Shown here: one piece after another, positions 11,512 to 22,882 of the stretch
Layout of the letters: the number at the start of each line of letters is the position of its first letter
Position numbering within the stretch: the stretch's first letter is position 1
Assembly: GCA_028673005.1 (NCBI GenBank)
Contig: CM054115.1
Location: 53,023,738-53,087,737 of the forward strand
Direction: 5' to 3'
DNA: 64,000 nucleotides
Source: Tanypteryx hageni
Taxonomy: Eukaryota; Arthropoda; Insecta; Odonata; Petaluridae
Notes under the pieces: model-generated
Seen by the model: only the letters and a program-made list of their open reading frames with translations
Database searches by the model: none
Told to the model about the DNA's origin: nothing
Made by a program: the position numbers and the translations under genes

Positions 11512-11640
11512 AGCGGAAGAAAGAGGGGTGAGAAGGAGATGAGAGGGATAAAAATGGGTCGGGGGAAAGGAGTAGACGAAAGGAGAGGAAAAAGGAGTGG
11601 AGAATTAAGGAGGAGGAGAGAGGGAGGGTTGAGAGGCAGG
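11512..11640. repeat. Polypurine tract
   Basis: About 130 bases of almost only A and G on the plus strand. The reverse-strand Ser/Leu-rich frame over it is compositional. Confidence 0.8.
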
Positions 11641-11798
11641 ACATGCAAAGCTTTTCTTGGGCGGCGTTAACAGGCGGGACTTCTTTTCGTTTACATTTTT
11701 TTAATGGTCGCATAAGGAGAAACCAGGGATGAAATATCGTCGGTAGCAGGTGGCGGCGGATGTTATTTTATGTTCCGGGGAAGGACGAGGAGCATTAC

Positions 11799-11800
<2 letters not shown>

Positions 11801-11851
<51 letters not shown>
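11801..11851. repeat. (TA)n microsatellite
   Basis: Uninterrupted TA run followed by 'ttaggtttcggccgttcaacggccg', which contains a short CGGCCGTT-CAACGGCCG palindrome. Confidence 0.95.
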
Positions 11852-11853
<2 letters not shown>

Positions 11854-12637
11854 GGTTTCGGCCGTTCAACGGCCGCTTAAAAAATGATGAATTTATAAGG
11901 GGGGGTGTTCGGGAATTCGAGGAACGTTAGAGGCTTTCTTATTTTATTGTCGACGCTTGCGTCACCGAATCCGTTCGAAAAAAGTGAAATTCCGTCGTCT
12001 TTCACTTGTCTGGATGATGTTAAATGGGAGGCGTTTTGAGCGATGAAGATATGTCATGTAGGCGACAAAATAAAATTCCTCGTTTTCTCAAAAATAATAT
12101 CATCGTAAGGTTGTTATTATTTTCCCGGCGCGTTTTCTTTTATCCATCAACACGTCAGTTTATTTACAAGAAGCTGAAAATTATAATTTTCCCCCATATA
12201 CATTCTGAATAGCTTCGCGCTTTGGCATGTTGCCTCACTTTGACTGGTATTTCAAGGCAAATAATGTAACATGCGAATTTGATAGATAAGCAATATGAGT
12301 TTAATATGAACAAGAAACATGCACTTAAAATATTACAGTGCATGCGAATGCAAAATTTTCTGCAGGTGAATGCTTTATTTGCCGTTTTCAAAATTTCGGA
12401 GAAACAGTTAAATATATTAAATGCGTATACTGCGGAGATTGAACGCTATGAATTAAAGTTGACGTTTCGTATTAAAATTTGTACCTGTGCTCTCGGAGCG
12501 TAGATATTCATCGAACGCGGTAATTCTTTTTTCGCATTAAAATGTAAAAACTTTGTGCCCGCTTGAAAATCGATTAGCCTAATGTAAATCATAATCCACG
12601 AGGGAAGCCTTAATTTTGTGGAATTCCAGACTTCGGA
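11852..12637. other. Unassigned stretch
   Basis: About 800 bases with short, unrecognised open frames on both strands and no repeat copy that I can match. Confidence 0.5.
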
Positions 12638-12986
12638 ACAAATAATACAACACACCACGTAAAAATTCCACTATATTACTCAATAACACGACCAGATTTA
12701 AACGTAACAAAGTCATCATCATGTGAATATACCGGATATTTCACAGATTTATATACGGTGGGACGGTAAAAAAAACACCGAAATCAGAGAGAAAGGAATA
12801 ATGTATGCAATTTCTTTGTTTGCGTTAATTGATCAATTTGCATGTTATTTCTTTTTCTCTGATTTCACTGATACCGTCCCACTGTATATAACGTAAATCT
12901 GTGAAACATGTGGTTGTTACGTTGAAACCTTGTATTGTTGTTGAGTAATATAGTGTGATTTTTACATAGTTTGTTGTATTATTTGT
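12638..12986. mobile_element. Foldback/MITE element, 349 bp
   Basis: A near-complete imperfect palindrome. The left arm starts ACAAATAATACAACA and the right arm ends TTGTTGTATTATTTGT. Matching blocks then run inward: ACTATATTACTCAA/TTGAGTAATATAGT, ATTTCACAGATTTA/GTAAATCTGTGAAAC, and GGTGGGACGGTA/TACCGTCCCACTG, with the centre at TTGATCAA. The inner 129 bases (12756-12884) could themselves be a MITE, since CGGTGGGACGGTA and its complement are each bounded by TATA. It has no coding content. Confidence 0.85.
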
Positions 12987-13966
12987 CGCGATTTTTAAAT
13001 TATTACAAATTCGCTCTTAAGTGATTCTGAAATCCAGAAAGGTTACATTTTATGCGTTATTTACGCATATGTAATTTAAAATGGCAGAAAATTGTGGTTT
13101 ATGTACTTGGAGTAAATTTGATTTTGACCCCAAGAAACTTGTTTCATTATTTGAAAAGTAATTCATTTACCCTACCTTATCCGAATCCAATAAAAAATGA
13201 GAAAGTAATCGGATTTAAATGACTAAACGCTCGCGTAAACGGAATAGCATAATAACAACAGGCGTTACATTCTTTATTTCGCTCTCACTTAAAAAAAAAC
13301 TACGATTTTTTGCATATAACTTCCAGTAATTTAGTACACAACATAATCGAATGAGCATGTCTAGGCTAGCGTGTGTTTAGCGCAAACTATGTCACTTAAA
13401 AATTTCATCATTTTTACCTTCGCAACTGTTTTATACGCCATTACTTGTTCACTTAATGCCGCTGTAGATTTATTGCAACGGACAAATTTCCGGAAATGTA
13501 TAGCACGGGAGTCTCAATTCAAACACTGGCAATTTAAAAAAATAATTAACTTTTTGCGTTGAGCTGACGTCATAAATAAACTTCCTTACACGAAAAGAAT
13601 AGAAAACTCAAAATGCTGGAGCGAGTGAACGGAATTATCTACATCCCGCAACTCACGGACAAATTAAAGGATACGCTTTTAGAATGAAAACTCCGTATCG
13701 AACAGTAACCAAGCCATTTTTTATACGGGCCATCAAAATCCTTCCTTTTTACCATAACTCAAGCAAGGAACAATAAAAAAAATCATTTCTGCGATTCGAA
13801 AAATCTCTTTAAAATTTTGCTCCAAGGAATCTAGGAGTAATCTAAAATCTCGATTCTGTACGAAGAAAGCTTTCTAGCGAGTAAGAAGAAATAAAATTCG
13901 GAAGTGGATGCCAGCTTAAAGAAGCCGTGGGTGGATGAGGTACATGGCAAAAAAGAAAAAAGAAAA
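12987..13966. other. Unassigned stretch
   Basis: About 1 kb of AT-rich sequence. Only short unrecognised frames are present (for example 63 codons at 13371-13562). Confidence 0.5.
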
Positions 13967-14116
13967 TGGAACTTCCATAACTCGAACGTCTATAACTCGA
14001 AATGAATAATTTTGCCGGGCAAAATCCCTGTGAGATAAACGTATTTCCATGCGTCCAATTACCTATAACTCGAATATTTATTTGTTTCCCTTGAAGTTAG
14101 ACTTATGGAAGTTCCA
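13967..14116. mobile_element. 150-bp MITE with TGGAACTTCCATAA ends
   Basis: Left end TGGAACTTCCATAA, right end TTATGGAAGTTCCA, an exact 14-base inverted repeat with partly conserved sequence beyond. Inside, the words 'ctataactcgaa' (twice near the left end) and 'cctataactcgaat' (near the right end) repeat. The style resembles short pogo/Tigger-like MITEs, but no TA target duplication is visible at these limits, so the superfamily is open. Confidence 0.8.
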
Positions 14117-15134
14117 CTCTATTCACAGCTTCCATTCTCAAAAAACGCCAGCGTAAATAATTCCCAAAGGGCGTGCACTTTTGATGGCTCGGTCGTAAAA
14201 CATTCAAACCCACGAACCGTAGAAGCCGTTTGGCGCCGAGAGCCTTCCCATCGATTTCTTCCAGTGCGTTGCATTCCTCATAAATACGGATTACGTCGAC
14301 ATTACGTCCTCGACCGATTTTTTCTTTTTTTTTCGAGAAGAATTGCATGGCGGGAAATATTCTGCAGGGATGGAGGGGAGGAGGGGGGGGGGCATTAATC
14401 CGTGCATCTCCGAGGCAACGCTTAAGGGGTCCAAACGGAAAATTAAAATAAAACCAAGAACTCATCTTCGGCTGTCATATTTCTAAAAAGAATAGCCAGA
14501 GAACATATTTTGCATCGCCCCTTTTCTCGCGATCTGCGGGAAAAGTTATTTTTTTTGTTTTAAATGTTTCAAACCTCTTTAAAGACGCTGCGGTGAAAAT
14601 CGTCGGTGAGTAGAGGAACCAAATGGCAATGAATATGGGGAACTGTAGCGTCATTTTCTTCTTCGACAATTCCTCTTATTCATTTTAGACAGAGAGAGAA
14701 AAAGGTTCGAAATCTTTTGACTTTTAGTGGTGAATGATGACAGAGTAAAACTCCATTCGAGCGGAAACGTTCGGTCGTAACATTTCCCCCGGGAAAATGT
14801 TTCGTTTTCTTTTATTTTGACGCGCGATTCTTTCTCCCTAATACGTGGTTCGACTTTAATCGAGAAAGAAAACGTTGAATATTTTTAGTCTAACTTGAAC
14901 TACGGTCACGGTTGAGTTGATTAATTAAAAAAAAGGATATTATTTTTAAAAGAAATATGGACCGCGTTTTAGTTGAGATAGAACTCGTAAAACACTTTAT
15001 GGATCGTCCTTTGCCTACTTTTAAAAGTTTTGGGCTCAAATGAATGCATTAGAATTTTTTAAATTTAACGCTTTAAAAGTAGGTATGAGAATTTTTTTTT
15101 TAATTACTGCGCGCAAAAATGTGGCTATTTAAGA
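14117..15134. other. Unassigned stretch
   Basis: About 1 kb. Overlapping plus and minus frames of 97 and 120 codons (14103-14465) have no recognisable domain. A poly-G run (about 14383-14392) follows. No repeat copy was identified. Confidence 0.5.
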
Positions 15135-16447
15135 CAAGTAGGGATGTACACGGGTTTCCGTGGTATAGTAGTGCTTTTCCTCAAATTCGCGGTAGTATAA
15201 TCGTATACTAATGTATTTGCTTGAAAATCACAAAATTACTTTTCCTTATATTGTGGTAGCCCTGCTTTTTTGAACCGTTCTAAACATGTTCATATCGTTT
15301 TGCCATTCTATTCTCGCCCTACGAACGAAATTTATTTGTAATCGGTTCATCCAAAACCTTCCAAATTCATAGTTACAGAAAAATTCTAACCTTAATATTG
15401 TGGTAGCCCTGTTTATTCGACCCGGTTGAAATGTGATATTTTTGTTATTTATTTATATACGAATGCTATGTATATATATATAACCTCAGGTACTTCTAGA
15501 TATTCTACAGAGCTGACATTTGGAGGGAACCTTGGTGTTGGTCCAAAACCATCAGGTAAAATCGAAAATTCCAAAATTTCCCCTTACAACGGGGTCTTTG
15601 ACACCCCAAACCATTCATTTTCAAGTCCCATTAGAAAACCATTAAAATCCGTATAAGCCTTTTTATAACTGCATTTTAAAATTAATTTTAATTTAGGTAC
15701 AAACTCAGGGTTTTAATCAGAAGACGGGGAAAAGAAGAAAAATTATTTTTTCTGAAAGTAGAACACGATTTCTTGCCGAATTAGTCCAATTATTTGATTT
15801 TAACTGCATAAAAATGGGATTTTATACAATTTATAACAATGGCCCAATATTTCTGTCATGACTACGAGACAATGATTTTCTTCGGGAATTTATTTTACGT
15901 GTTAATATTTAGTTAAAATCCATGTGGTCAGGTCTCGAGAATTACGTATAAAAGAAATATTATTTAACTTTTTACTGTGGTAGACCTGCTCTTTAGCTCC
16001 GCTTTCAACATCTTGATTTCATTATTGTATGTGTACAAATCATATATACAAAATTTAATTGAAATCCGTTCAGCCAATTCCTTCCAAATCCCTAATCACT
16101 GAAAGAGTTTAATTTGTAAGTGTTGCACCTCTGTTTGACTGATTCGGTTTAAATATGCTATTATAGTTTTCTATATATGTGTATATTTTAAATATAAAAT
16201 TGATTATACTTGATGCAGACAGTTCAACACAAATATTTGTAAAAAGAATGTTTTTTATTTCTTGTGTTGTGTCAGCCCTGCTTTTTATATCTATACTTAC
16301 CATCTTGATTTTGTTTTTTTTTATGTTGCACACTTCATTCTTACAAAGCTTTGTTGAAATCGGTTAACCCAATTCTTCCCTGATATATGCGTCATCACGG
16401 AGACATCATGAAGATAATAGCGCTTTTCAGCATTGACGAAAAGCACT
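15135..16447 (+). mobile_element. Family D element, tandem copy 1
   Basis: The homologous segment starts with 'caagtagggatg-acacg', also present at 16450. Inside it, AGTGCTTTTCCTCA (15170) pairs with TGACGAAAAGCACT at the right end, a terminal inverted repeat. Between them, blocks of about 140 bp recur, each opening with a variant of TTGTGGTAGCCCTGCTTT and closing with a variant of 'aaatccgttcagccaattcc'. I see no transposase. It reads as a non-autonomous DNA element made of internal tandem units. Confidence 0.78.
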
Positions 16448-16449
16448 AA

Positions 16450-17288
16450 CAAGTAGGGATGCACACGAGTTTCCCGTGGTACATAAATGCTTATCGTCAA
16501 ATTCGCCGTAGTGTAATCATATATTAATGTATTTGCTTTGAAATAAGAAAATTATTTTTCCTTATATGGTGGTAGCTCTGCTTTATAGATACGCTCGAAA
16601 CATGCTCATTTCATTTTGCCATTCTATACTTGCCCTACCAGCGAAATTTATTTTTGAAATCGGTTCAGCTAAAAACTTCTAAACTCATAGTTACAGAAAA
16701 ATACTAACCTTGATATTGTGGTAGCCCCGTTTAGTAGACCAGGTTATTTTGGTTATTTATTTATATGAATTTTATATGTACCATATTGGATTGAAATTCA
16801 TCAGTTCTCTATAAATACGTGGAAAAATATAATTACTTTTTATTGTGGTATCCCTACTCTTTATCTCCGCTTTAAACGTCTTGATTTTATTATGGTATGT
16901 TGTACAAATCTTATATAGAGAATTTAGTTGAAATCCGTTCAAAAAATTCCTTCCAAATCCGTAATTACGGAAAGAATTAAATTTGTAAGTGAACAGTTCA
17001 ACACAAACACTTGTAAAAAGAATTTTTTTTATTACTTGTATTTTCGTCGAAATCGGTTCGGCCAATTCCTTCCAAATTCATTATTACCTAAAATTTTAAT
17101 TTTGTAATTGTGGCATCCCTGCTGAGTCGGTCTGGTCGAAATATTCTATTTAGGGCCTATATTTGTGTGCTGATTCTATCTACCAAATTTGGTTGAAATC
17201 GGTTTTGCCAATTTTTCCCTGATATTTGCGTACGGACGGACGGACATCACGAAGATAAAAGTGCTTTTCAGCAATGACGAAAAGCACT
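16450..17288 (+). mobile_element. Family D element, tandem copy 2
   Basis: Directly follows copy 1 and repeats its leader, its inverted-repeat start (AATGCTTATCGTCA, decayed) and its end (TGACGAAAAGCACT). It has fewer internal roughly 140-bp units. Near the right end is GTACGGACGGACGGACATCA just before the terminal hairpin sequence. The shared leader outside the inverted repeat suggests a tandem duplication or an element whose true start lies further left. Confidence 0.78.
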
Positions 17289-18495
17289 AAAAATGACTCG
17301 AGTTTACGTTGAAAAATGTATGGCTAAAAATCCATAAGCTTTTTCTTTGATTTAATGAATGAATTAAAATTATTATAGAACGTTCACTAATTGATTAAGT
17401 ATAAAGATGATTTTCTTGTTAAAAAAATTCAAATAAATTAAATTTTTAACTGGAAATTTGTCATTGCAAAAGAGGAAGAAACACTTTTTGTTTTATTGTA
17501 CCAAAAAGAAAGATATTAAGCAACATTTTTGCTAATGAATGGTACGGAATTTACTACTTTGAGTTTCCACAAAACATGTATCATATCCTTCCTGTATGTG
17601 TGACAAATACAGAGATGATGATAATTCATTTGATACACCCAAAGAATATCCGAATGTCGAGTGATTTTATTTTATCTCATCCATCATTTTTCGGCTGCAT
17701 CGATCTTTTATAGGGACGCCTCTGACAAAGCAGACGTCAGTTTTTATCTAAGATACAGATGATCCAGTTGTGATAAAACACCCGTAAAGAGTTTTTTTTG
17801 TTTACCAAATCATTGTACACTTTTTCATTTACAAATTAAGGCCAATTATACTTATTATCTTAAATTTGAAATCACAATTGCATATTTATCCTCCTATTTT
17901 CCCATCGATAACGAGCGCCTTGCAGATGAAGTTCATCTTAATATTTTTAACGCTGGTTAAAATGCATTGTAACCCCACAGTTGAAAATTTTGTTGAAAAA
18001 TAAATCAATACTTATAATCGTGGTAAAATACGAGACTTGAATGAAAGGCTACCTAAAAGAATACGCATTCTTTCGCCAACCGCTGATTTTTATTATTTTG
18101 TCTTTTTATAATTTTTTAAATTCGAAAACATTAGGTTTTTAGCGGTAAAAAATCTTTTGTCGTCATCCGATCCCGCCGAATTACGTAAATTCAAGCTGTT
18201 AGACAGAATGAGAGAAAATATCCTGAATTTGTCATCAAAAGGACATGAATCAATGAATCATAATAATATTCATAAATAAAATTGTTTTCAATAAGTCAAT
18301 TTTTAAGTATTTATGTACTTGTTTTCCTATGTATAACACGCACAGTCAGTTTTCTAGATTTCGACCTTTTTTGTATAAATAACGTGCGCTTTATCTATCA
18401 GAAAATACGGTAATTTCATTTTATATTGAATTCAAATTATTGCTATGTATTTAGATAGGCAAAATAAGAAAATTAAACGAATTACATAGAAAATC
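17289..18495. other. Unassigned stretch
   Basis: About 1.2 kb of AT-rich sequence with no gene or matching repeat recognised. Confidence 0.5.
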
Positions 18496-18888
18496 TCAGG
18501 ATCTTTGTAAAAATGGAAATTCGAGAAAAATAAGGAAAAAATTCTCTATAGTTTTTCCGTCGTTTTCCGCTATCAGAGTATTTGGAACTTGGCCAATCAA
18601 AATACAAAGCGATAATCGGAACTTCCATGGACGTTCTTTGCCATGTTTATGCATTTTCGTAGAAATTTTTGAGCCTTGGTGTATTACTCCATGTGGCATA
18701 CCAACCACAAAATTTAAAAAATCGGGAGCGGAATGAAGGAGAAAGTTGCAGGTCAGAGAAATAGTCAGCGCGTTAATTTCGAATTGGTACCTAGGGCAAG
18801 AGCTCCGAATATAGCCGGATTTCAGGTCCTGCTGGATTAAGGGACGACTGATAACGGGTCCGGTACTGTATTTAATATATTTAGGCAC
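18496..18888 (-). CDS. Unrecognised 130-codon open frame (doubtful)
   Basis: One of the few frames above 120 codons not explained by low-complexity sequence. The translation is mixed in composition and not obviously repetitive; it has no signal peptide, membrane segment or motif that I recognise. No introns, promoter or second copy are visible, and in AT-rich animal DNA a frame of this length can arise by chance. It may be a fragment of an unidentified repeat or simply non-coding. Kept at low confidence because it is the best candidate for an unassigned protein fragment in this part of the window. Confidence 0.15.
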   Translation of the reverse strand: MPKYIKYSTGPVISRPLIQQDLKSGYIRSSCPRYQFEINALTISLTCNFLLHSAPDFLNFVVGMPHGVIHQGSKISTKMHKHGKERPWKFRLSLCILIGQVPNTLIAENDGKTIENFFLIFLEFPFLQRS

Positions 18889-19619
18889 TGTGCTACTCGG
18901 TGGAGTGTTAACGTGATACTGCTGAGCAGTAGAAGTTTCGGTTCATTTGAAAATTACTTTATTCATACGAAGAAAAGAGTAGGATTTCTTTGATAAAAAC
19001 ATCAAAATAGAATGATTAAATTTTTTAAAAACGCCATTTAACCGTTAAATGGATTATCTAATTTTAACAGGAAAATTTAACGATAATTTATAATAGTAGT
19101 TTCGAATGAATTTTCTTTTTTTAGTTATTTATATTTATCCCAATATAAAAATAGTGATTCTTATGACTGAATCAAATCATTTTATTCGATGTGTCCGATT
19201 TTGAACGACTTTAATAGTCTGTAGGTGATTATATTCCATATTCGTATGAGTGGACTGTTTTAGACACTTTGTACCGCATTACCAATATTAAAAACTCGTG
19301 TTCACCACATTTAAACAGCCATAGCTCGCTTTGTGTGACCCCGCTTTAAGCGGATTTGTTATAGGACGAAGCAAGCCAGGTATTAAAAATAACAAAGGCG
19401 GCCTAACCATAAACGTCTTAAAAATTCCATTGCTTACAGACTTGTGGATTTTAATAAAATCGTCTATGAATCCCCATTAAGTGTCAGCATGTGATGAAAT
19501 CCCCAGGACGGCACACCGTTTTTACCACTCGATCGACGATTATTTTGGCGTTATTATCTGATTCCTATAAAATTGCCAGTTGTGACTTGTCATGCTTAAC
19601 ATTTCCCTGCCACACAACT
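18889..19619. other. Unassigned stretch
   Basis: About 700 bases with no feature recognised. Confidence 0.5.
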
Positions 19620-19795
19620 TTTATGTGACCATAAATATTTTTATTTCCTGAAAAATTCGATTATGTGGATTATATATTTATTGGTTACTATTTAGTGCAT
19701 ATAAAAGTTGAATTCATTAATTTTTTATTTAAATTTTATTTTAACTCAATACTCAATTCACGCATCCCCGTCATAATGGAGGGCAATTACGCTAG
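19620..19795 (+). mobile_element. Helitron 3' end, copy 1
   Basis: Shares about 150 bases with the 3' end of the Helitron at 55880-56664 ('gattatgtgga-ttatatttattg', 'tagtgcat-taaaagtt', 'aattcacgcat'). It then has a weakened stem-loop (CCCCGTCAT...GAGGGC), the spacer AATTACG and a terminal CTAG followed by T. This matches the Helitron rule of a hairpin near a CTRR end with insertion before T. A 5' TC end could not be located, so the copy is probably truncated. Confidence 0.75.
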
Positions 19796-21002
19796 TTTCT
19801 AAAGAAAGGTGACTTTCCGAATAAAACTTCCTCTCTCGCTCGCTGAAATAATTACATTTTTGCTCGAATATACTAATAAAGGTTTTAGTTTTTTATGCCA
19901 TTTGAAAATTACTGATGAAAATAAGTTACTGAAAAAATGCGAAGACTGCCATCTGATTTTGATGGATTGAATCCAACAAGAAGCTGTTTTTTTCAGATTA
20001 ACGGCGTCAACGGGACTTATCCTCATTGACATAATGACCCCGTTTTGCGCGAATTTTTCAGGAACCTATCTGTCTCGTAAAGCGAGGCATGGCTGTAATA
20101 AACAATTTATGAAAACTTGGATATAATCATTCGGAAAGTTAATTCAACAGGGAATTATCAAACTCTTATGGATGAAAAAATTGAAGAACAAGCCTTTGAA
20201 AATACTTGATTCAGGTATCTCCAATAGCCGCAACAAGGTTATAAAAATACCAGTTTCGCATTTCGGCTACAAATTTAGATCAATTATTAATGAAGACGGG
20301 CGCTTTGTAGCCAAAAATTGTGCATCTGGTTTTTTTCATGACCTTATTGTTGCTATACTGTACCTGATAAAAGTACTTTTTTGTGCTTGTTCTTGAATTC
20401 GGAAAGTTGTCCTCCATGGTAGCAGCTTGATTGATGGGAGCTTGTGTGCCTTAAAAAAACTTTTTAATAATAAAAATAGCCACACTCGAGTATGAGAAAT
20501 GTATAATAAGTAACCAAATCTCGTATGTTATGGGTTTTTGGTCGAGATGTGCGAATTGTTCGAAATTTAAAAACTAGACTCGGTTCGGGCTGAAATAAAA
20601 GATCAAAAATTTTGAACTATCAAAAAAATGTGGTATTTAAAAAAAATAATGCTTACAATTATTTCACACACTATTGAAGTTGCATTCGAATTTAATTCTT
20701 TATTGATTTGATTTAGATCAGCGGTTTAAAACCTTTTCTATCAAAGGGCCGGAGTATTTATTTTTCTCAGCTTGAGAACGGCTTCGTCGATTTTACCGAT
20801 AAAATTAAAATACGTACATTACAAAAAAGCGAATTATAAGTTTTTATTAAGAATAAATTTAAGTGGGTATAAAAACTCCATCCCTAACAACAAAACAGCG
20901 ATGTTTTGCTAAACATCGCATAAAGTTGTGGAAACCACAAAGTATTCGTTTCATTATGAATAAATTCCACAAAATTGAGCCTGACCTCATTAATTATAAT
21001 CA
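19796..21002. other. Unassigned stretch with a possible hAT terminus
   Basis: No gene recognised. At 20720 the sequence CAGCGGTTTAAAACC resembles hAT MITE termini such as CAGCGGTTTCCAAAC at 29433, but I found no matching right end or target duplication. Confidence 0.4.
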
Positions 21003-21425
21003 CATATTTTGTTTACATCAATCGCTAAGACGGTTCTCTCAGCAAACAACAATTAAATTTCCATAAATTTCTCTTCCTAGCTCTTATATGATCTGTAAGG
21101 TATAGATTAAAAACGTTAATGGGATAGAGAACTTCATTTACCACCAAAATGTCCGCAAGACCACATGATTACGAGTTATAGTTTCGGAGATAAAAATTCG
21201 AGAGAATCCCGAGCAAAACACCGCATGTTTTGTTTATATCGATCGCTAAGATGATTCTCTCGGCAAACTAAAATTAAACGCCATATTTTTCTCTTCCTAG
21301 CTCTTATATAATCTGTATGCTATATATTATTCGGGTCGAAGGCAACATTGCCACAAAACAGTCCGCGAGACCACCTAATTACGACTTTAATTTCGGGTAT
21401 AAAAATTGAAGAATCTTTCGATGCC
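21003..21425. repeat. Tandem duplication, 221-bp period
   Basis: Unit 1 starts 'catattttgtttacatc' at 21003 and unit 2 'catgttttgtttatatcg' at 21224. Both continue through 'cgctaaga-g-ttctctc', 'tttctcttcctagctcttat', 'aaa-tgtccgc-agaccac' and an 'aaaaatt-ga-gaatc' end. Unit 2 is slightly shorter. It is not coding and its family is unknown. Confidence 0.8.
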
Positions 21426-21486
21426 GTGTTGTACGTATTTCCTATAAAGAACGCCTTTGAAATATCTGTGTATTCCATTTATGGAG

Positions 21487-22275
21487 TACTTGTAAAAGGT
21501 GCTTGCATACTGCAAGCATTTCATCTCACCTTGAAAAGACAGTAATTTTTTAGAGAGATTTTTCATGGGAAATATTTCTTTAATTCAAAAGATTTCTCCT
21601 AGGGACCAAATATATTTTTTTCCTTATGGAAAAATATTGGAGTGAAACAATTGCTAATTTTTGCTATTTTATGAATATTATACGTTTTTCACATTGGATT
21701 AATAATGCTACACATTTATTATATCATATTTTAAATTAGCAGCACATTTAGAAGTGAAATAACATTTATCTAATTGTTTAAATTTAAATAATTTTTAACG
21801 GGCGCAATAACAATTTCATGGATAAAATGAAATGTTAATTCGTTTACATAGACTAAATTCTAAATAACTTGAAAATTTCAGCTCTCTAACTCGCTCCGTA
21901 GTATCTAAACATTTACCTATTTGTTTAAACTTTAAGAATTTTTAACTGCCAAACAAATTAAAATATCAAAATTTGTATATTTCCTATTTCGTTTTTTTTA
22001 CAAACCCTACATCTAAAAAAAATTCAGCTCCGTAGCACATTCGGAAATACATAAACCTGGAAAATTTGTTTAAACAATTGTGAATTTTTAGCGGCCGCAT
22101 TGTTGCACTTTTTCAAGATTTTTGTTTTTTATAGTCGGTTTTGCTCAAAATCCTAACTAAGAAAAAAAATTTGAATCTCCAGCTCATCTGGAAGTGCCTA
22201 AACATTAGTATCCTCCTATATGTATGTTATATCCTACTCCTCATCCTCCTCCTCTGTAAGAAACGTCTATATATA
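21487..22275 (+). mobile_element. Family B element, copy 3
   Basis: The longest copy of family B. It begins at the palindrome TGCTTGCATACTGCAAGCA and ends in the right terminal repeat CCTCTGTAAGAAACGTCTATA. The left outer inverted repeat is missing. It contains the GCGGCCGC segment shared with copy 2 (minus) and deleted in copy 1. It has no protein-coding potential. Confidence 0.8.
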
Positions 22276-22882
22276 ATGAAACTTTTCCATCTTGTATATA
22301 TTATTCCCAAATAAAATCATATAGCAGTTTTATCAATATGTTGTAAAAATATTTCCTTAGTCAAACAATGTTGTTTAAAACAAAACTTTTTGTGTATAAT
22401 TTTTGTTTTCTTCTTTCCCTGCTTCAACCTCTATTCAAAGATCTCTTCGATGAAATATATATTAACCTGTAAAATTTATCATTTCTTTTATTTATTTGAT
22501 TAGTAACAAAATATAAAAATGTTTAAATAAAAAATAATGCTTTTAAAGTATAAATAATAATTTCCTCATATTGTAGGAAATACGTACATGTTTTAAAACT
22601 CTTTGATCCATCTGAAATATATCTTTAAACATAAGACTCGAACTCGACTCGAAACTCGAATTTTTCAAGTGTTCGACTCGAGTTGAAAATTTGTTGTTCG
22701 CACCTAGTTATTGGTTTAACGTAGGCAGGTTTTATGAACAATTTTTTCTCAGCTTAAAAATTTTCTCCTTTCATTCTTACTTATAAACGTCAATGCCAAT
22801 GGTAAGACTATTAACAAAGCTTCTGCAGTCAAATCGTAATTATTAAACAATTTTCATAATTTTTACTATGCAAACTGTTCTA
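22276..22882. other. Unassigned stretch
   Basis: About 600 bases of AT-rich sequence with no feature recognised. Confidence 0.5.

Noticed and set aside
14103..14465. Overlapping plus and minus frames of 97 and 120 codons
   Set aside because: They are mutually antisense, partly inside a MITE, end in homopolymer G/C runs and contain no motif I recognise.
20720..20735. Complete hAT MITE starting CAGCGGTTTAAAACC
   Set aside because: No complementary right end or 8-bp duplication was found downstream; it is reported only as a possible terminus.
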